Origin: Chloroflexota bacterium
GTDB lineage: Bacteria; Chloroflexota; Dehalococcoidia; Lucifugimonadales; Lucifugimonadaceae
Reading direction: 5' to 3'
NCBI GenBank assembly: GCA_022567135.1
Contig: JADFHP010000008.1
Location: 1-41,390 of the forward strand
DNA: 41,390 nt
Below are positions 8,141 to 16,157 of this stretch, in pieces (position 1 is the first letter of the stretch; the number at the start of each line of letters is the position of its first letter). The notes beneath the pieces were generated by a model. The model worked only from the letters and a program-made list of their open reading frames with translations. It had not been told where the DNA came from and searched no databases. A program made the position numbers and the translations under genes.

Positions 8141-8590
8141 ATGACCACCGAAAGCTCCACGCTCCTCACCGTGAGCGAAGCCGCTACCGGCAAGCTGAAG
8201 GAGATCCTCGAAGAGCAGGGCACGCCCGATGCCTTTTTGCGAATCACTCTGGCCCCCGGCGGGCACGGTGGCGCGCAGTACATTCTTGGTCTGGAAGACT
8301 CAGCCGATGACGATGACACGATAGTCGACGCGGGCGGAGTTCGCGTCCTGATCGACGCCGAAAGCGCACCGCTGATCGAAGGCACCAACATCGACTACGT
8401 TGACGGTTTCCAGCGCAGCGGCTTCGTGATTTCCAACCCGAACATGCAGTCCGGCGGCTGCGGCTGTGGCGCCGGCGGTGGCGGGTGCGGATGCGGCGGC
8501 GGCGGTCCGGAGGCCGGAGGCGGTCCGGAGGCCGGAGGCGGCCATGGCCATGGCGGCGGTGGCGGCGGGTGCGCCTGCGGCGGTCACTAA
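8141..8590 (+). CDS. HesB/IscA-like protein with Gly/Cys-rich tail
   Basis: A-type Fe-S cluster carrier fold (residues 8-109), the family that hands Fe-S clusters to client enzymes. Seen: N-terminal VSEAATGKLKEIL, LRITLAPGGHGGAQYILGLED and the C-terminal CGCG. The first of the three family cysteines (normally GGCSG) is replaced by His42 in GGHGGA; the C-terminal pair is Cys107 and Cys109. Beyond this the protein continues about 40 residues as a Gly-rich tail with two more Cys-x-Cys pairs (116/118 and 144/146), a repeated GGPEAGG unit and a His-Gly-His. AGGAG lies six bases before the ATG. The tail could bind metal; the role as a carrier is family inference, since one ligand is changed. A hairpin follows downstream. 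Confidence 0.8.
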   Translation: MTTESSTLLTVSEAATGKLKEILEEQGTPDAFLRITLAPGGHGGAQYILGLEDSADDDDTIVDAGGVRVLIDAESAPLIEGTNIDYVDGFQRSGFVISNPNMQSGGCGCGAGGGGCGCGGGGPEAGGGPEAGGGHGHGGGGGGCACGGH

Positions 8591-8612
8591 AGACCGTACA
8601 GATATTCTGATG

Positions 8613-8638
8613 CGAGAGCGGCCACGGGGCCGCTCTCG
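8613..8638 (+). terminator. Hairpin after the Fe-S carrier-like gene
   Basis: CGAGAGCGGCC, loop ACGG, GGCCGCTCTCG: a perfect 11-base stem 22 bases after the stop codon. There is no T-run, so it is terminator-like rather than a textbook intrinsic terminator; it may also stabilise the mRNA end. Confidence 0.55.
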
Positions 8639-8679
8639 TCGCGCCAGATGTCTCTGGACTATATGGGGATCTGGTAGGC

Positions 8680-8740
8680 GCGGGGCTTGCCCCGCCCGCG
8701 ACGGTGGAGGCGTGCCAGCCGCGTGAGGGGCAAGCCCCTC
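8680..8740. repeat. Paired palindromes GCGGGGC/GAGGGGC
   Basis: Two short-loop palindromes, GCGGGGC-TT-GCCCCGC (8680-8695) and GAGGGGC-AA-GCCCCTC (8725-8740), lie 29 bases apart. The flanking CTGGTAGG recurs just after (8752-8761 region). They look like one unit of a dispersed intergenic repeat; no coding potential is seen. Confidence 0.5.
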
Positions 8741-8881
8741 GGCTACCGGGGGACTGGTAGGTCTGCGGCTGTTGAGGACGCGAATTGCCCCCGAAGGCTG
8801 AGATCCCTCGACTCGGTCCTTCACTTTGTTCAGTACTGCGCTCTGGATGACGAGTCAGGGAGCGCCTGGCCGGTTATCGCC

Positions 8882-8973
8882 TCAGATCAGCGCGGCGCCG
8901 TTCAGCTTGACTGGTGTGTCGGCCTGGATTACGTCTACTGATCTTTCGAGATTTTCGATGTCGCCGGCGGGGT
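8882..8973 (-). pseudogene. Remnant of an amidohydrolase 3' end
   Basis: On the minus strand this reads GDIENLERSVDVIQADTPVKLNGAALI then TGA (given here in two halves: GDIENLERSVDV, IQADTPVKLNGAALI). It matches the end of the intact amidohydrolase (9891-9971) at 77 of 81 bases by my alignment, with about 1 kb between the copies. Three of the four differences in the aligned block are synonymous. Nothing upstream of it continues the family, so it is a truncated copy. The lipoprotein gene lies between remnant and intact gene. Confidence 0.85.
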
Positions 8974-9109
8974 TGTGGCGGCGGCGGGAGCCGTTGGCTC
9001 TTCTGGTAGCCGTTGGAAGCGAGTCAATTGCGTGTTCTTGCGCAGTGAACCAGAGGATGATGCGTACCGCCGCAACGGGAGGGATTCAGGCGGATCAGTT
9101 CTTAGCGGG

Positions 9110-9703
9110 CTACTGGTCGCAGCTCGGGTTGTCGAACACCTGCGTGTAGTCTCCCGCACCGCTCGGGAACCATGATGGCATTGATCCTTCGTCCGGGGCC
9201 TGAAGCATGAGTTCCAACTTAAAGCCCGGGAGATCGAGGGCTGGATCGTCGAACTCTATGGTTACGCTCGGTTGGTTCCACTCCCCGGCAGTATTCGCGG
9301 CAACGACCCACGAGAACGGCTGGTTTACGAATGCTCGCACGCCCGAAAAGAGTTGAGTGATTCCGCTGCCATCCTCGCAGAGGTCTAGCAGAACGTCGTC
9401 TCCGATCAGTACCCGGGTGTTGTTCAGGAATTCCCTGGCGATAGAAGCGGCTTGATCGGGTTCGAGTTGAGGGGCGGATGAAATTAGCTCTTGTGGAAAG
9501 TCTAGTTCGGCGCCGAGCTGGTCCGGCGACACGAAACCGAGGCGGCCTCCCGTGAAATCAAGCTTGAAGGGCGTTGGAGTTGGCTCCGGAGTTGACTGTG
9601 GCTCTGGCGACGCAGCAGCCGGTCCGGCCGCGGGTGCGTTCTCGCTTCCGCAGGCGATCAGGAGCAACAAGAGTCCGGGCAACAGATAGCGCAGTGACAG
9701 CAC
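9110..9703 (-). CDS. Predicted lipoprotein of unknown function
   Basis: I do not recognise the family. Seen: a signal peptide with hydrophobic core LLPGLLLLLI and lipobox LIAC-GS (Cys about residue 18), then a Pro/Thr/Ala-rich linker (SPEPQSTPEPTPTPF) typical of surface lipoproteins, then a folded domain of about 145 residues with two central-to-late Cys that might pair (LCEDG and NPSCDQ). The start is a GTG at 9703 with GGAGGAG five bases upstream; the frame is open much further but the extra part runs antisense through the amidohydrolase gene and is Arg-rich, so it is rejected. Expected location is the outer face of the cell membrane. It sits between the amidohydrolase gene and its duplicated remnant. 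Confidence 0.75.
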   Translation of the reverse strand: MLSLRYLLPGLLLLLIACGSENAPAAGPAAASPEPQSTPEPTPTPFKLDFTGGRLGFVSPDQLGAELDFPQELISSAPQLEPDQAASIAREFLNNTRVLIGDDVLLDLCEDGSGITQLFSGVRAFVNQPFSWVVAANTAGEWNQPSVTIEFDDPALDLPGFKLELMLQAPDEGSMPSWFPSGAGDYTQVFDNPSCDQ

Positions 9704-9879
9704 GGCGTCTCCTCCGGCCGGCAGTAGACCAGATCGGGTGGGTGAGCGCAAACGGGAGGCGGGGCGCGGCTGTGGGCGTGCGACGGGGCGTATTGGAGTG
9801 CCGGGTCCAGCGGGTTTGAGACCGCGAGATGGCGCGGCGGTTGAGGACTTTCGGCGGACCACAGGTTGACAGATTGCGT

Positions 9880-11142
9880 CTAGACCAGGGCGGCGCCGTT
9901 CAGCTTCACCGGCGTGCCGGCCTGGATTACGTCTACTGATCTTTCGAGATTTTCGATGTCGCCGGCGGGGTCGCCTGCCATGGAGACCAGGTCGGCTACT
10001 TTGCCGGGCTCCAGTGTGCCGATCTGTGAGTCGAGCCGGAGCGCTGCTGCCGTGTCTTTTGTGGCGGCGGCGATGGCCTCCCACTCGGAGAATCCCAGGT
10101 GTTTCACAAATGCGCGGGAGTTGGAGGCTGAGCGGGCGAAGTCTGCATGGGCCATGCCCATATCGAGGCCGGTTGTGAAGCGGACGCCCATATCGTGCAT
10201 TTCCCGGGCGCGGGCGATGTGGTCTTCCTCGGTGATCGGTGAGGCGGCGACCAGTGGGTGTGGAACGCGCGGCGGCGCGAGACCGGCGGCGACGGCTTCC
10301 TTTCCCAGAAGGTGATGGCCGAAGGTGGGGTCTACCCACTGTCCGTTGTCGATCAGGCGTTTCACCGTGTCGCGATCGAAATCGAGCGGCTGCGTCACGT
10401 CTGCGGGGTACCAGCGGGCGTGGATGAGGTGGTGGATGCCGGCTTCGACGCAGTTTTTGACGCCCTGGGCGGCGAGGGTGTGGGCGACGATCTGCATGTC
10501 GAGCCGCTCGGCCTCTACGACGGCGGCGCGGAGGGTTGACGCCGGGTACTGCGGAGTGCGCGGGTTGGCGCTCGGCGTGAACATGCCGCCTGTGGCCATG
10601 ATTTTGATTATTTCCGCGCCCAGCTTTTTCTGGTTGCGTACTGCTCTGACGACCTCGGCTTCGGTGTCTGCCTCGGTGCCGAAGAACCAGCAGTGGCCTG
10701 CGGTGGTGGTGATGGGCGTTCCGGCGAGAAGAAGCCGGGGTCCTGGGATGACGCCTGATCTGACGGCGTCGCGAATGGGAAAGGCGACTTCGTTTTTGCT
10801 ACCGATGTCCCGGAGTGTCGTGGTGCCGCTGAGCAGCACGTTGCGTATGTTCTTCGCTGATCGCGCGACCAGTGTCTGGAGTGATTCGGTGGTCGTCAGG
10901 TGGTAGGCGTCAAGGGTGGCCGAGCAGTGCATGTGGGAATGGGCGTCGATCAGACCGGGTAGCAGTGAGACGTCACCGAGGTCGTGGACGTCGTGAGTGT
11001 CCGCGATGTCGCCGGGGAGCGAGGCGCGGGGAGTGACATCGGCGATGAGTCCGTCTTTCACCACCACTGCGTGGTCGGCGAGCCAGCCGTCGACGGACGC
11101 GTTTGCGACGCGCTTGGCGATGAATACGGCGTTGTTTGTCAC
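9880..11142 (-). CDS. Metal-dependent amidohydrolase
   Basis: Amidohydrolase-superfamily enzyme of the imidazolonepropionase/Xaa-Pro dipeptidase-like branch. It hydrolyses C-N bonds in a beta/alpha barrel with one or two metals. Seen: metal motif DAHSHMH (His68, His70), a Lys in AEIIKIMATGG that could be carboxylated, His in IVAHTL, a further His in GIHHLIH, the Asp of TTGLDMG, and the C-terminal SQIGTLEPGKVADLV strand that closes the small domain. The GTG at 11142 is preferred (420 residues, beginning (M)TNNAVFIAKRV); an ATG at 11217 adds 25 residues unlike the family. Substrate unknown. Its 3' end has a near-identical copy about 1 kb downstream. The gene is divergent from the DNA methyltransferase gene. 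Confidence 0.88.
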   Translation of the reverse strand: MTNNAVFIAKRVANASVDGWLADHAVVVKDGLIADVTPRASLPGDIADTHDVHDLGDVSLLPGLIDAHSHMHCSATLDAYHLTTTESLQTLVARSAKNIRNVLLSGTTTLRDIGSKNEVAFPIRDAVRSGVIPGPRLLLAGTPITTTAGHCWFFGTEADTEAEVVRAVRNQKKLGAEIIKIMATGGMFTPSANPRTPQYPASTLRAAVVEAERLDMQIVAHTLAAQGVKNCVEAGIHHLIHARWYPADVTQPLDFDRDTVKRLIDNGQWVDPTFGHHLLGKEAVAAGLAPPRVPHPLVAASPITEEDHIARAREMHDMGVRFTTGLDMGMAHADFARSASNSRAFVKHLGFSEWEAIAAATKDTAAALRLDSQIGTLEPGKVADLVSMAGDPAGDIENLERSVDVIQAGTPVKLNGAALV

Positions 11143-11278
11143 TCGGGGCCTCTTCTGCCTTGTGGGGGCGCGATCGGGTTGCTGGCGCAGGTTAGACGGG
11201 GCGGTGGGTATGTACAAGCCCTGTTTATTCTCCGGTCACGGCCTCAGCTTCCGGTTTTGCGTGCGATGCTGGGGGTCG

Positions 11279-12160
11279 ATGATGAGGAATCAGATCTACT
11301 TCGGCGATAATCTGCCTCTCTTGAAGCGGATGGAGGCGGGCTCGGTTCACCTGATCTATGTTGACCCGCCGTTTAATACGGGCAAGACGCAGGAGATGAA
11401 GCGGGTGCGAACGGTCCGGTCGGACTCGGGCGACCGCGTCGGCTTCAAGGGTCGCCGATACGAGACGATAGAGCTTGGCACGCAGAAGTTCAGCGATCTA
11501 TTCGACGACTATCTCGGGTTTCTGGAGCCCCGGCTGGAAGAGGCCAGGCGGCTGCTGGCTGAGACCGGCAGTATCTACGTGCATCTCGATTACCGGGAGG
11601 TCCATTACTGCAAAGTGCTGATGGATTCGATATTCGGCCGGGACTGTTTTCTCAACGAGATCATCTGGGCATACGACTACGGTGGGCGGCCGCGAGATCG
11701 CTGGCCGCCGAAGCACGACAATATTCTTGTCTATACGAGGAGTCCAGGAGCGCACGTTTTCGATCGAGAGGCGGTGGAGAGAATCCCGTACATGGCACCG
11801 GGCCTCGTCACCAAAGAAAAGGCTGCGAGAGGCAAGTTGCCTACCGACACCTGGTGGCACACGATCGTGCCGACCTCCGGGAAGGAGAGGACCGGCTATC
11901 CGACGCAGAAGCCCGTCGGCATCCTCAAGAGAATCGTGGCGGCGTCGTCGCGGCCGGGGGACACGGTGCTGGACTTTTTCGCGGGGAGCGGGACGACGGG
12001 TGAGGTGTGTATTGAGCTGGGCCGGCGCTTCGTGCTGATTGACGATAGTGAGCAGGCGATGGCGGTGATGGCTAAGCGATTCCCGAAGCGTGTGGACATC
12101 GAGTGGATTGGGTGCGATCCGGCGGCGCTGATGGAGTCGAATTCTTCCCGGACGGACTAG
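11279..12160 (+). CDS. Site-specific DNA amino-methyltransferase (beta class)
   Basis: Transfers methyl from S-adenosylmethionine to the exocyclic amine of adenine (N6) or cytosine (N4). Seen: catalytic motif IV DPPFNTGK (29-36), then the target region, then GYPTQKP (motif X-like) and the SAM-binding motif I DFFAGSGTTG (232-241). Catalytic motif before SAM motif defines the beta class. The length of 293 residues is typical of small solitary enzymes. The start is ATG at 11279 or the adjacent ATG at 11282, just after GGGGGTC. The frame extends upstream but antisense into the amidohydrolase gene. No restriction endonuclease is adjacent, so it looks like an orphan methylase with an epigenetic or protective role. 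Confidence 0.9.
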   Translation: MMRNQIYFGDNLPLLKRMEAGSVHLIYVDPPFNTGKTQEMKRVRTVRSDSGDRVGFKGRRYETIELGTQKFSDLFDDYLGFLEPRLEEARRLLAETGSIYVHLDYREVHYCKVLMDSIFGRDCFLNEIIWAYDYGGRPRDRWPPKHDNILVYTRSPGAHVFDREAVERIPYMAPGLVTKEKAARGKLPTDTWWHTIVPTSGKERTGYPTQKPVGILKRIVAASSRPGDTVLDFFAGSGTTGEVCIELGRRFVLIDDSEQAMAVMAKRFPKRVDIEWIGCDPAALMESNSSRTD

Positions 12161-12211
12161 CGTGATGGCGGCCATCCACCGCTCGGTGGAGCCGTTCGAG
12201 GCAGTCGCAGG

Positions 12212-12240
12212 TTGATTCGGCCTATAGGCGGCTGCATAAT
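12212..12240 (+). promoter_or_regulatory. Promoter of the molybdenum hydroxylase operon
   Basis: TTGATT (12212-12217), a 17-base spacer and CATAAT (12235-12240) make a good sigma-70-type promoter. It would leave a leader of about 190 bases before the first gene. The leader contains three AACTGG boxes at ten-base spacing just before the ribosome site. Confidence 0.5.
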
Positions 12241-12396
12241 GTGCGGGCCTCGTAAGCTTCTTCAGCTTCTTCTAGAACAAGCGCACGCGCGAAATGTTTT
12301 GGTGAAGGTGGGTTGGCGTCGGACCGGGGGGTATGTGTCTGCCCGGCGCTGGCTTCTCAGGGGCGATATCAGACGTCAATCAGGCGAATCGGGTCC

Positions 12397-12422
12397 AACT
12401 GGACCGAACTGGCTCGAACTGG
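12397..12422 (+). repeat. Three AACTGG boxes at 10-base period
   Basis: AACTGG occurs at 12397, 12407 and 12417, the last two inside CGAACTGG. The exact ten-base period puts them on one helix face. They end just before the AAAGGAG ribosome site of the FAD subunit gene, so they could be an operator or a translational control site. Confidence 0.5.
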
Positions 12423-12437
12423 AAAGGAGCCCTTTCT

Positions 12438-13304
12438 TTGCATCCTTTTGATTATGTCGCCGCGACGAGCGTCGACCAAGTAAATTCCGTCCTGGCCGAG
12501 CACGGCAAGCGTGCTCGGCCTCTCGTGGGCGGCACAGACCTTCTCGTCCAGCTCCGTGGCGGGCGGTTCGAACTTGATGTCGTAGTCGACATCAAGGGAG
12601 TGCCGGAAGCCAACGTTCTGGATCTGAACGGAAGCCTGAAAATGGGTTCCGCCGTATCCTGCGCAACCGTCTACGAAAATGAGGCGATCAGCGCGGCATT
12701 TCCGGGTCTGATGGACGCCGCCGAACTGATTGGCGGCATCCAGATCCAATCCCGCGCAAGCATGGCCGGGAACCTTTGCAACTCCACTCCGAGCGGGGAT
12801 ACCATCGGCCCCATGATCGTTCATGGCGGCCAGGTAAACATTGTCAGTTCAAGCGGCAGTCGGACGGTGGCTGTAGAGGATTTCTGTACCGGTCCCGGCC
12901 GGAACGTGCTGGAAGACGGCGAGTGGGTGCTGGACATCACGTTCCCGGCGCCATCGAGCAGTTTTGGCGCCGCTTACGAGCGGTTCATTCCCAGGAATGA
13001 GATGGACATCGCGGTGGCGGGAGCGGCGAGCTCGCTGACTCTCGACGGCAGCGGAAACATCTCAGAGGCGAAGGTGTCCCTGGCCGCGGTCGGTCCTACG
13101 CCTGTGACGGTGGGTGCGATCGGCGATTTGCTGGAGGGGAAGACGCCGACGGCGGAGAACTTCGAGGCCGCGGGCAAAATCGCATACGACGCGGTGAGCC
13201 CGATCAGCGATATGCGCGGCACGATAGAACAGCGACGGCACCTCTCAGGCGTGCTTACACGGCGAACGCTGGCCAAGGCGGCCGAGCGCGCGAAGGCGGG
13301 ATAA
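12438..13304 (+). CDS. Molybdenum hydroxylase FAD subunit (CoxM-like)
   Basis: Medium, FAD-binding subunit of a xanthine dehydrogenase/CO dehydrogenase-family enzyme; passes electrons from the Fe-S subunit to an acceptor. Seen: N-terminal FAD motif VGGTDLL (30-36), the second motif AGNLCNSTPSGDT (110-122), then the CoxM C-terminal domain. The start is a TTG at 12438 giving (M)HPFDYVAATS, the usual beginning of the family, with AAAGGAG eight bases upstream; an ATG at 12333 would add 35 unrelated residues. The length of 288 residues is typical. It is first of three subunit genes; the next starts one base after this stop. Confidence 0.92.
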   Translation: MHPFDYVAATSVDQVNSVLAEHGKRARPLVGGTDLLVQLRGGRFELDVVVDIKGVPEANVLDLNGSLKMGSAVSCATVYENEAISAAFPGLMDAAELIGGIQIQSRASMAGNLCNSTPSGDTIGPMIVHGGQVNIVSSSGSRTVAVEDFCTGPGRNVLEDGEWVLDITFPAPSSSFGAAYERFIPRNEMDIAVAGAASSLTLDGSGNISEAKVSLAAVGPTPVTVGAIGDLLEGKTPTAENFEAAGKIAYDAVSPISDMRGTIEQRRHLSGVLTRRTLAKAAERAKAG

Positions 13305-13305
13305 G

Positions 13306-13770
13306 TTGGTCGACAAGATTCACGTAAAGACAACAATTAACGGGCTGCCTCAGGAGTTCCTGGTGGATCCGTTCATGAGCCTTCTTGAGACGCTCCGGGA
13401 CGTGCTAAATCTCACGGGGACGAAGGAAGGCTGCAACGATGGCAACTGCGGCGCCTGCACCGTTGTGCTCGACGGGCGCATCGTCGATTCGTGCTGCGTG
13501 CTTGGCGCAGAGATCGAGGGCAAGACCGTGGAGACGATTGAGGGAATGGCCGGGCCTGATGGCCTGCATCCGCTGCAGCAGGCGTTCCTGGAAGAGGCGG
13601 CACTTCAGTGCGGCATCTGCACGCCGGGCTTCCTGGTTTCGGCGAAGGCGTTGCTGGAGCGCGAGCCGGAAGCGGACGAGCATCGAATTCGCTACTGGCT
13701 GGCCGGCAACTTGTGCCGTTGCACGGGATACGACAAGATCATCAAGGCAGTTCAGAAGGTTCAGGCTTAG
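13306..13770 (+). CDS. Molybdenum hydroxylase 2Fe-2S subunit (CoxS-like)
   Basis: Small electron-transfer subunit carrying two [2Fe-2S] clusters. Seen: plant-ferredoxin-type cluster ligands Cys43, Cys48, Cys51 and Cys63 (GCNDGNCGACTVVLDG), then the helical second-cluster domain with Cys102 and Cys105 (CGICTPG) and Cys137 and Cys139 (CRCTGY). The length of 154 residues matches the family. The start is a TTG one base after the previous stop, and no better codon is available before the first beta strand; translational coupling to the FAD subunit is likely. Confidence 0.95.
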   Translation: MVDKIHVKTTINGLPQEFLVDPFMSLLETLRDVLNLTGTKEGCNDGNCGACTVVLDGRIVDSCCVLGAEIEGKTVETIEGMAGPDGLHPLQQAFLEEAALQCGICTPGFLVSAKALLEREPEADEHRIRYWLAGNLCRCTGYDKIIKAVQKVQA

Positions 13771-13824
13771 CTTCAAGACCGAACGGCTCCTGACTAATTT
13801 CGGATTCGGATAAGGAGATCGACA

Positions 13825-16101
13825 GTGGTTTCGACTCAGGAATACAAAGTCATCGGAACCCGGCCAATCCGGCACGATGGCCTGGACAAGGTAACGGGAC
13901 GCGCAGTCTACGGCGCGGACATAAAGCTTCCCGGAATGCTGTATGGCGACGTGCTGAGAAGCCCGCATGCCCATGCCCGGATCAAGAGCGTCGACACGTC
14001 CGGCGCCGAGGCGATGGATGGTGTGATCGCCGTCATGACGTCGGCGGACATGCCGGAGGCAGGCGACAAGATCGTCGATCTTGGGGAAGGGGAGATCAAC
14101 CTCAAGTACGCGAGTAATCACATAATTGCGAGCGGAAAAGTTAACTTCAAAGGACATCCGGTAGCGGCGGTGGCCGCGACTTCAACGAACATCGCACGAG
14201 AGGCAGTCCGAGCGATCAAGGTGGAGTACGAAGTCCTGCCGTCTGCGATCACCGTAGATGAGGCTCTGGCCGATGGGGCGCCGATCATCTGTGAAGAGAT
14301 GGTTGGGGACGATCTTGGCGAAGAGGTCAAGAACACGAATATGGCCAGCCATTTCAGGCATGAGTTCGGCGATCTGGAGAAGGGTTTTTCGGAAGCCACG
14401 ACGATCGTTGAGCATCGTTACGATCTGGCGATGGTCCACCAGGGGTACATCGAGCCGCAGAATGCCACTGCGGTATGGAATGAGGAAGGCCGGATCAAGG
14501 TCTGGGTCAGCACGCAGGGATCGTTCTCGACGCGAACGCAGATTGCCGGAGTTCTCCAGATCGACGAATCCAGGATCAACGTCGTCCCGCTGGAGATCGG
14601 GGGCGGCTTTGGCGGCAAGATTCCGATCTATCTCGAGCCGCTCGCAGCGATCCTTTCGAAGAAGTCGGGCGGCAAGCCCGTCCGCATCCTGATGGACCGA
14701 ACTGATGTGTTCGATGCCACCGGCCCGACGCCGGGCGGCTGGGTGAACGTGAAGATGGGCGTCAACGATGAAGGCATCATCACCGCGGCCGAGTCCGACA
14801 TCCGTTTCGATGCCGGTGGCTTCCCCGGCTCTCCGGTGGGCGCCGCGGCGATGTGTGTGTTCTCCTGCTACGACATCGCAAACACTCGTATCGACGGCTA
14901 TGACATCATCGTGAACAAGCCGAAAACGGCCGCTTACAGGGCGCCAGGGTCAACGCATGTCGCGTTCGCGACGGAGTCGGTGGTGGACGAAATCTGCGAG
15001 AAGATCGGCATGGACGTGGTGGAGTTCCGATTGAAGAACGCCTCCAAGGAGGGTTCGCGCCGTGCAGACGGCCCCATCTTCCCGCTGATCGGCAACGTCG
15101 AGACACTGGAGGCGAGCCAGGCGTCGCCACACTGGCAGAGCGAGCTTGTCCGCGATGGGGGAAACGGCAAATTGCGCGGCCGTGGCATCGCGAATGGCTA
15201 CTGGTTCAACATCGGTTTTAAGTCGTCGGTGAACCTTTCGGTCAATACGGACGGCACGGTGATGCTGGTCGAGGGCTCGACCGATATCGGCGGGACCCGC
15301 GTATCGATCGCGATGCAGGCCGCGGAGGTTCTTGGCATCCCGGCGGAAGATGTGAGGCCCACGGTGGTCGATACGGACAGTGTCGGCTACACGGATGTGA
15401 CGGGCGGTAGCCGCACCTGCTACGCGACCGGCTATGCGGCGTACAACGCGGCTAAGAGCCTGATTACCAAGCTAACAACTCGCGCAGCCTCGATCTGGGA
15501 CCTGTCCGAAGACCAGATCGAGTTCTCGGAGGGCAAGTTCGCGTCCAAGTCAGACCCCGAGCTTTCGATGACGTTCAAGGAGCTTGCCAGCCAGCTGAAT
15601 GACACCGGCGGACCGGTGAACTCGACGGGCGCGGTTGATCTTGAGAACGCGGGCGGCAGTTTTGCCACGCACATCGTCGACCTGGAGATCGACCCCGAGA
15701 CCGGCAAGACGGATGTTGTCCGTTACACGACGGTCCAGGACGTTGGGACGGCGATTCACCCATCGTACGTCGAAGGCCAGATGCAGGGCGGCGCGGTCCA
15801 GGGCATCGGCTGGGCGTTGAACGAGGAGTACTTCATGTCCGATGAGGGGGCCATGGAGAACGCGAGCTTCCTTGACTACAGGATGCCGACCTCGCTGGAT
15901 CTGCCCGAGATAGAGACGATTCTGGTCGAGGTGCCGAACCCGGTCCACCCGTATGGTGTACGCGGCGTTGGGGAGACCCCGATCGTCCCGCCTGTAGCTG
16001 CGATCGCGAACGCGATTTACGATGCGCTGGGCATCCGGCTCCGGTCGGCCCCGATGAATCCGGGCCGCATCCTGGTGGCTCTAAAGGAGAAGAACGGCTA
16101 G
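13825..16101 (+). CDS. Molybdenum hydroxylase large subunit (CoxL/XDH family)
   Basis: Catalytic subunit carrying molybdopterin cytosine dinucleotide; hydroxylates or oxidises a small substrate with water as oxygen source. Seen: the substrate-domain start DGLDKVTGRAVYGADI, molybdopterin motif GGGFGGK (259-265), the active-site loop AYRAPGS (370-376) and the catalytic Glu717 in GVGETP. The loop is neither the form I CO dehydrogenase AYxCSFR nor the form II AYRGAGR, so CO oxidation is unlikely and the substrate is unknown. The length of 758 residues is normal. The start is a GTG with AAGGAG seven bases upstream. No XdhC, CoxD or CoxE maturation genes lie in the window. Confidence 0.93.
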   Translation: MVSTQEYKVIGTRPIRHDGLDKVTGRAVYGADIKLPGMLYGDVLRSPHAHARIKSVDTSGAEAMDGVIAVMTSADMPEAGDKIVDLGEGEINLKYASNHIIASGKVNFKGHPVAAVAATSTNIAREAVRAIKVEYEVLPSAITVDEALADGAPIICEEMVGDDLGEEVKNTNMASHFRHEFGDLEKGFSEATTIVEHRYDLAMVHQGYIEPQNATAVWNEEGRIKVWVSTQGSFSTRTQIAGVLQIDESRINVVPLEIGGGFGGKIPIYLEPLAAILSKKSGGKPVRILMDRTDVFDATGPTPGGWVNVKMGVNDEGIITAAESDIRFDAGGFPGSPVGAAAMCVFSCYDIANTRIDGYDIIVNKPKTAAYRAPGSTHVAFATESVVDEICEKIGMDVVEFRLKNASKEGSRRADGPIFPLIGNVETLEASQASPHWQSELVRDGGNGKLRGRGIANGYWFNIGFKSSVNLSVNTDGTVMLVEGSTDIGGTRVSIAMQAAEVLGIPAEDVRPTVVDTDSVGYTDVTGGSRTCYATGYAAYNAAKSLITKLTTRAASIWDLSEDQIEFSEGKFASKSDPELSMTFKELASQLNDTGGPVNSTGAVDLENAGGSFATHIVDLEIDPETGKTDVVRYTTVQDVGTAIHPSYVEGQMQGGAVQGIGWALNEEYFMSDEGAMENASFLDYRMPTSLDLPEIETILVEVPNPVHPYGVRGVGETPIVPPVAAIANAIYDALGIRLRSAPMNPGRILVALKEKNG

Positions 16102-16157
16102 ACACGGGTTCCGAACTTCACGGATAGGGCCGTAGTTGCCCAGGGGCACGCAATCGC

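Larger units (their letters stand above)
8591..9109. other. Gene-poor interval with repeats and a gene remnant
   Basis: This 519-base interval holds a strong hairpin (8613-8638), two short-loop palindromes (8680-8695 and 8725-8740), a stretch near 8800-8850 of the dispersed type (GATCCCTCGACTCGG with CTCTGGATGACG), and a recent copy of the amidohydrolase 3' end (8882-8973). I see no credible intact gene in it. Confidence 0.6.

Noticed and set aside
9704-10339. Upstream extension of the lipoprotein frame
   Set aside because: Arg/Pro-rich and lying in another frame of the amidohydrolase gene; the lipoprotein has its own GTG, ribosome site and signal peptide.
12247-12437. Molybdenum-cofactor riboswitch in the leader
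   Set aside because: The leader is long enough, but I could not recognise the conserved motifs or a convincing multi-stem fold by eye.
12438-16101. Aerobic CO dehydrogenase operon
   Set aside because: Gene order fits coxMSL, but the large subunit lacks the form I AYxCSFR loop and the form II AYRGAGR loop.
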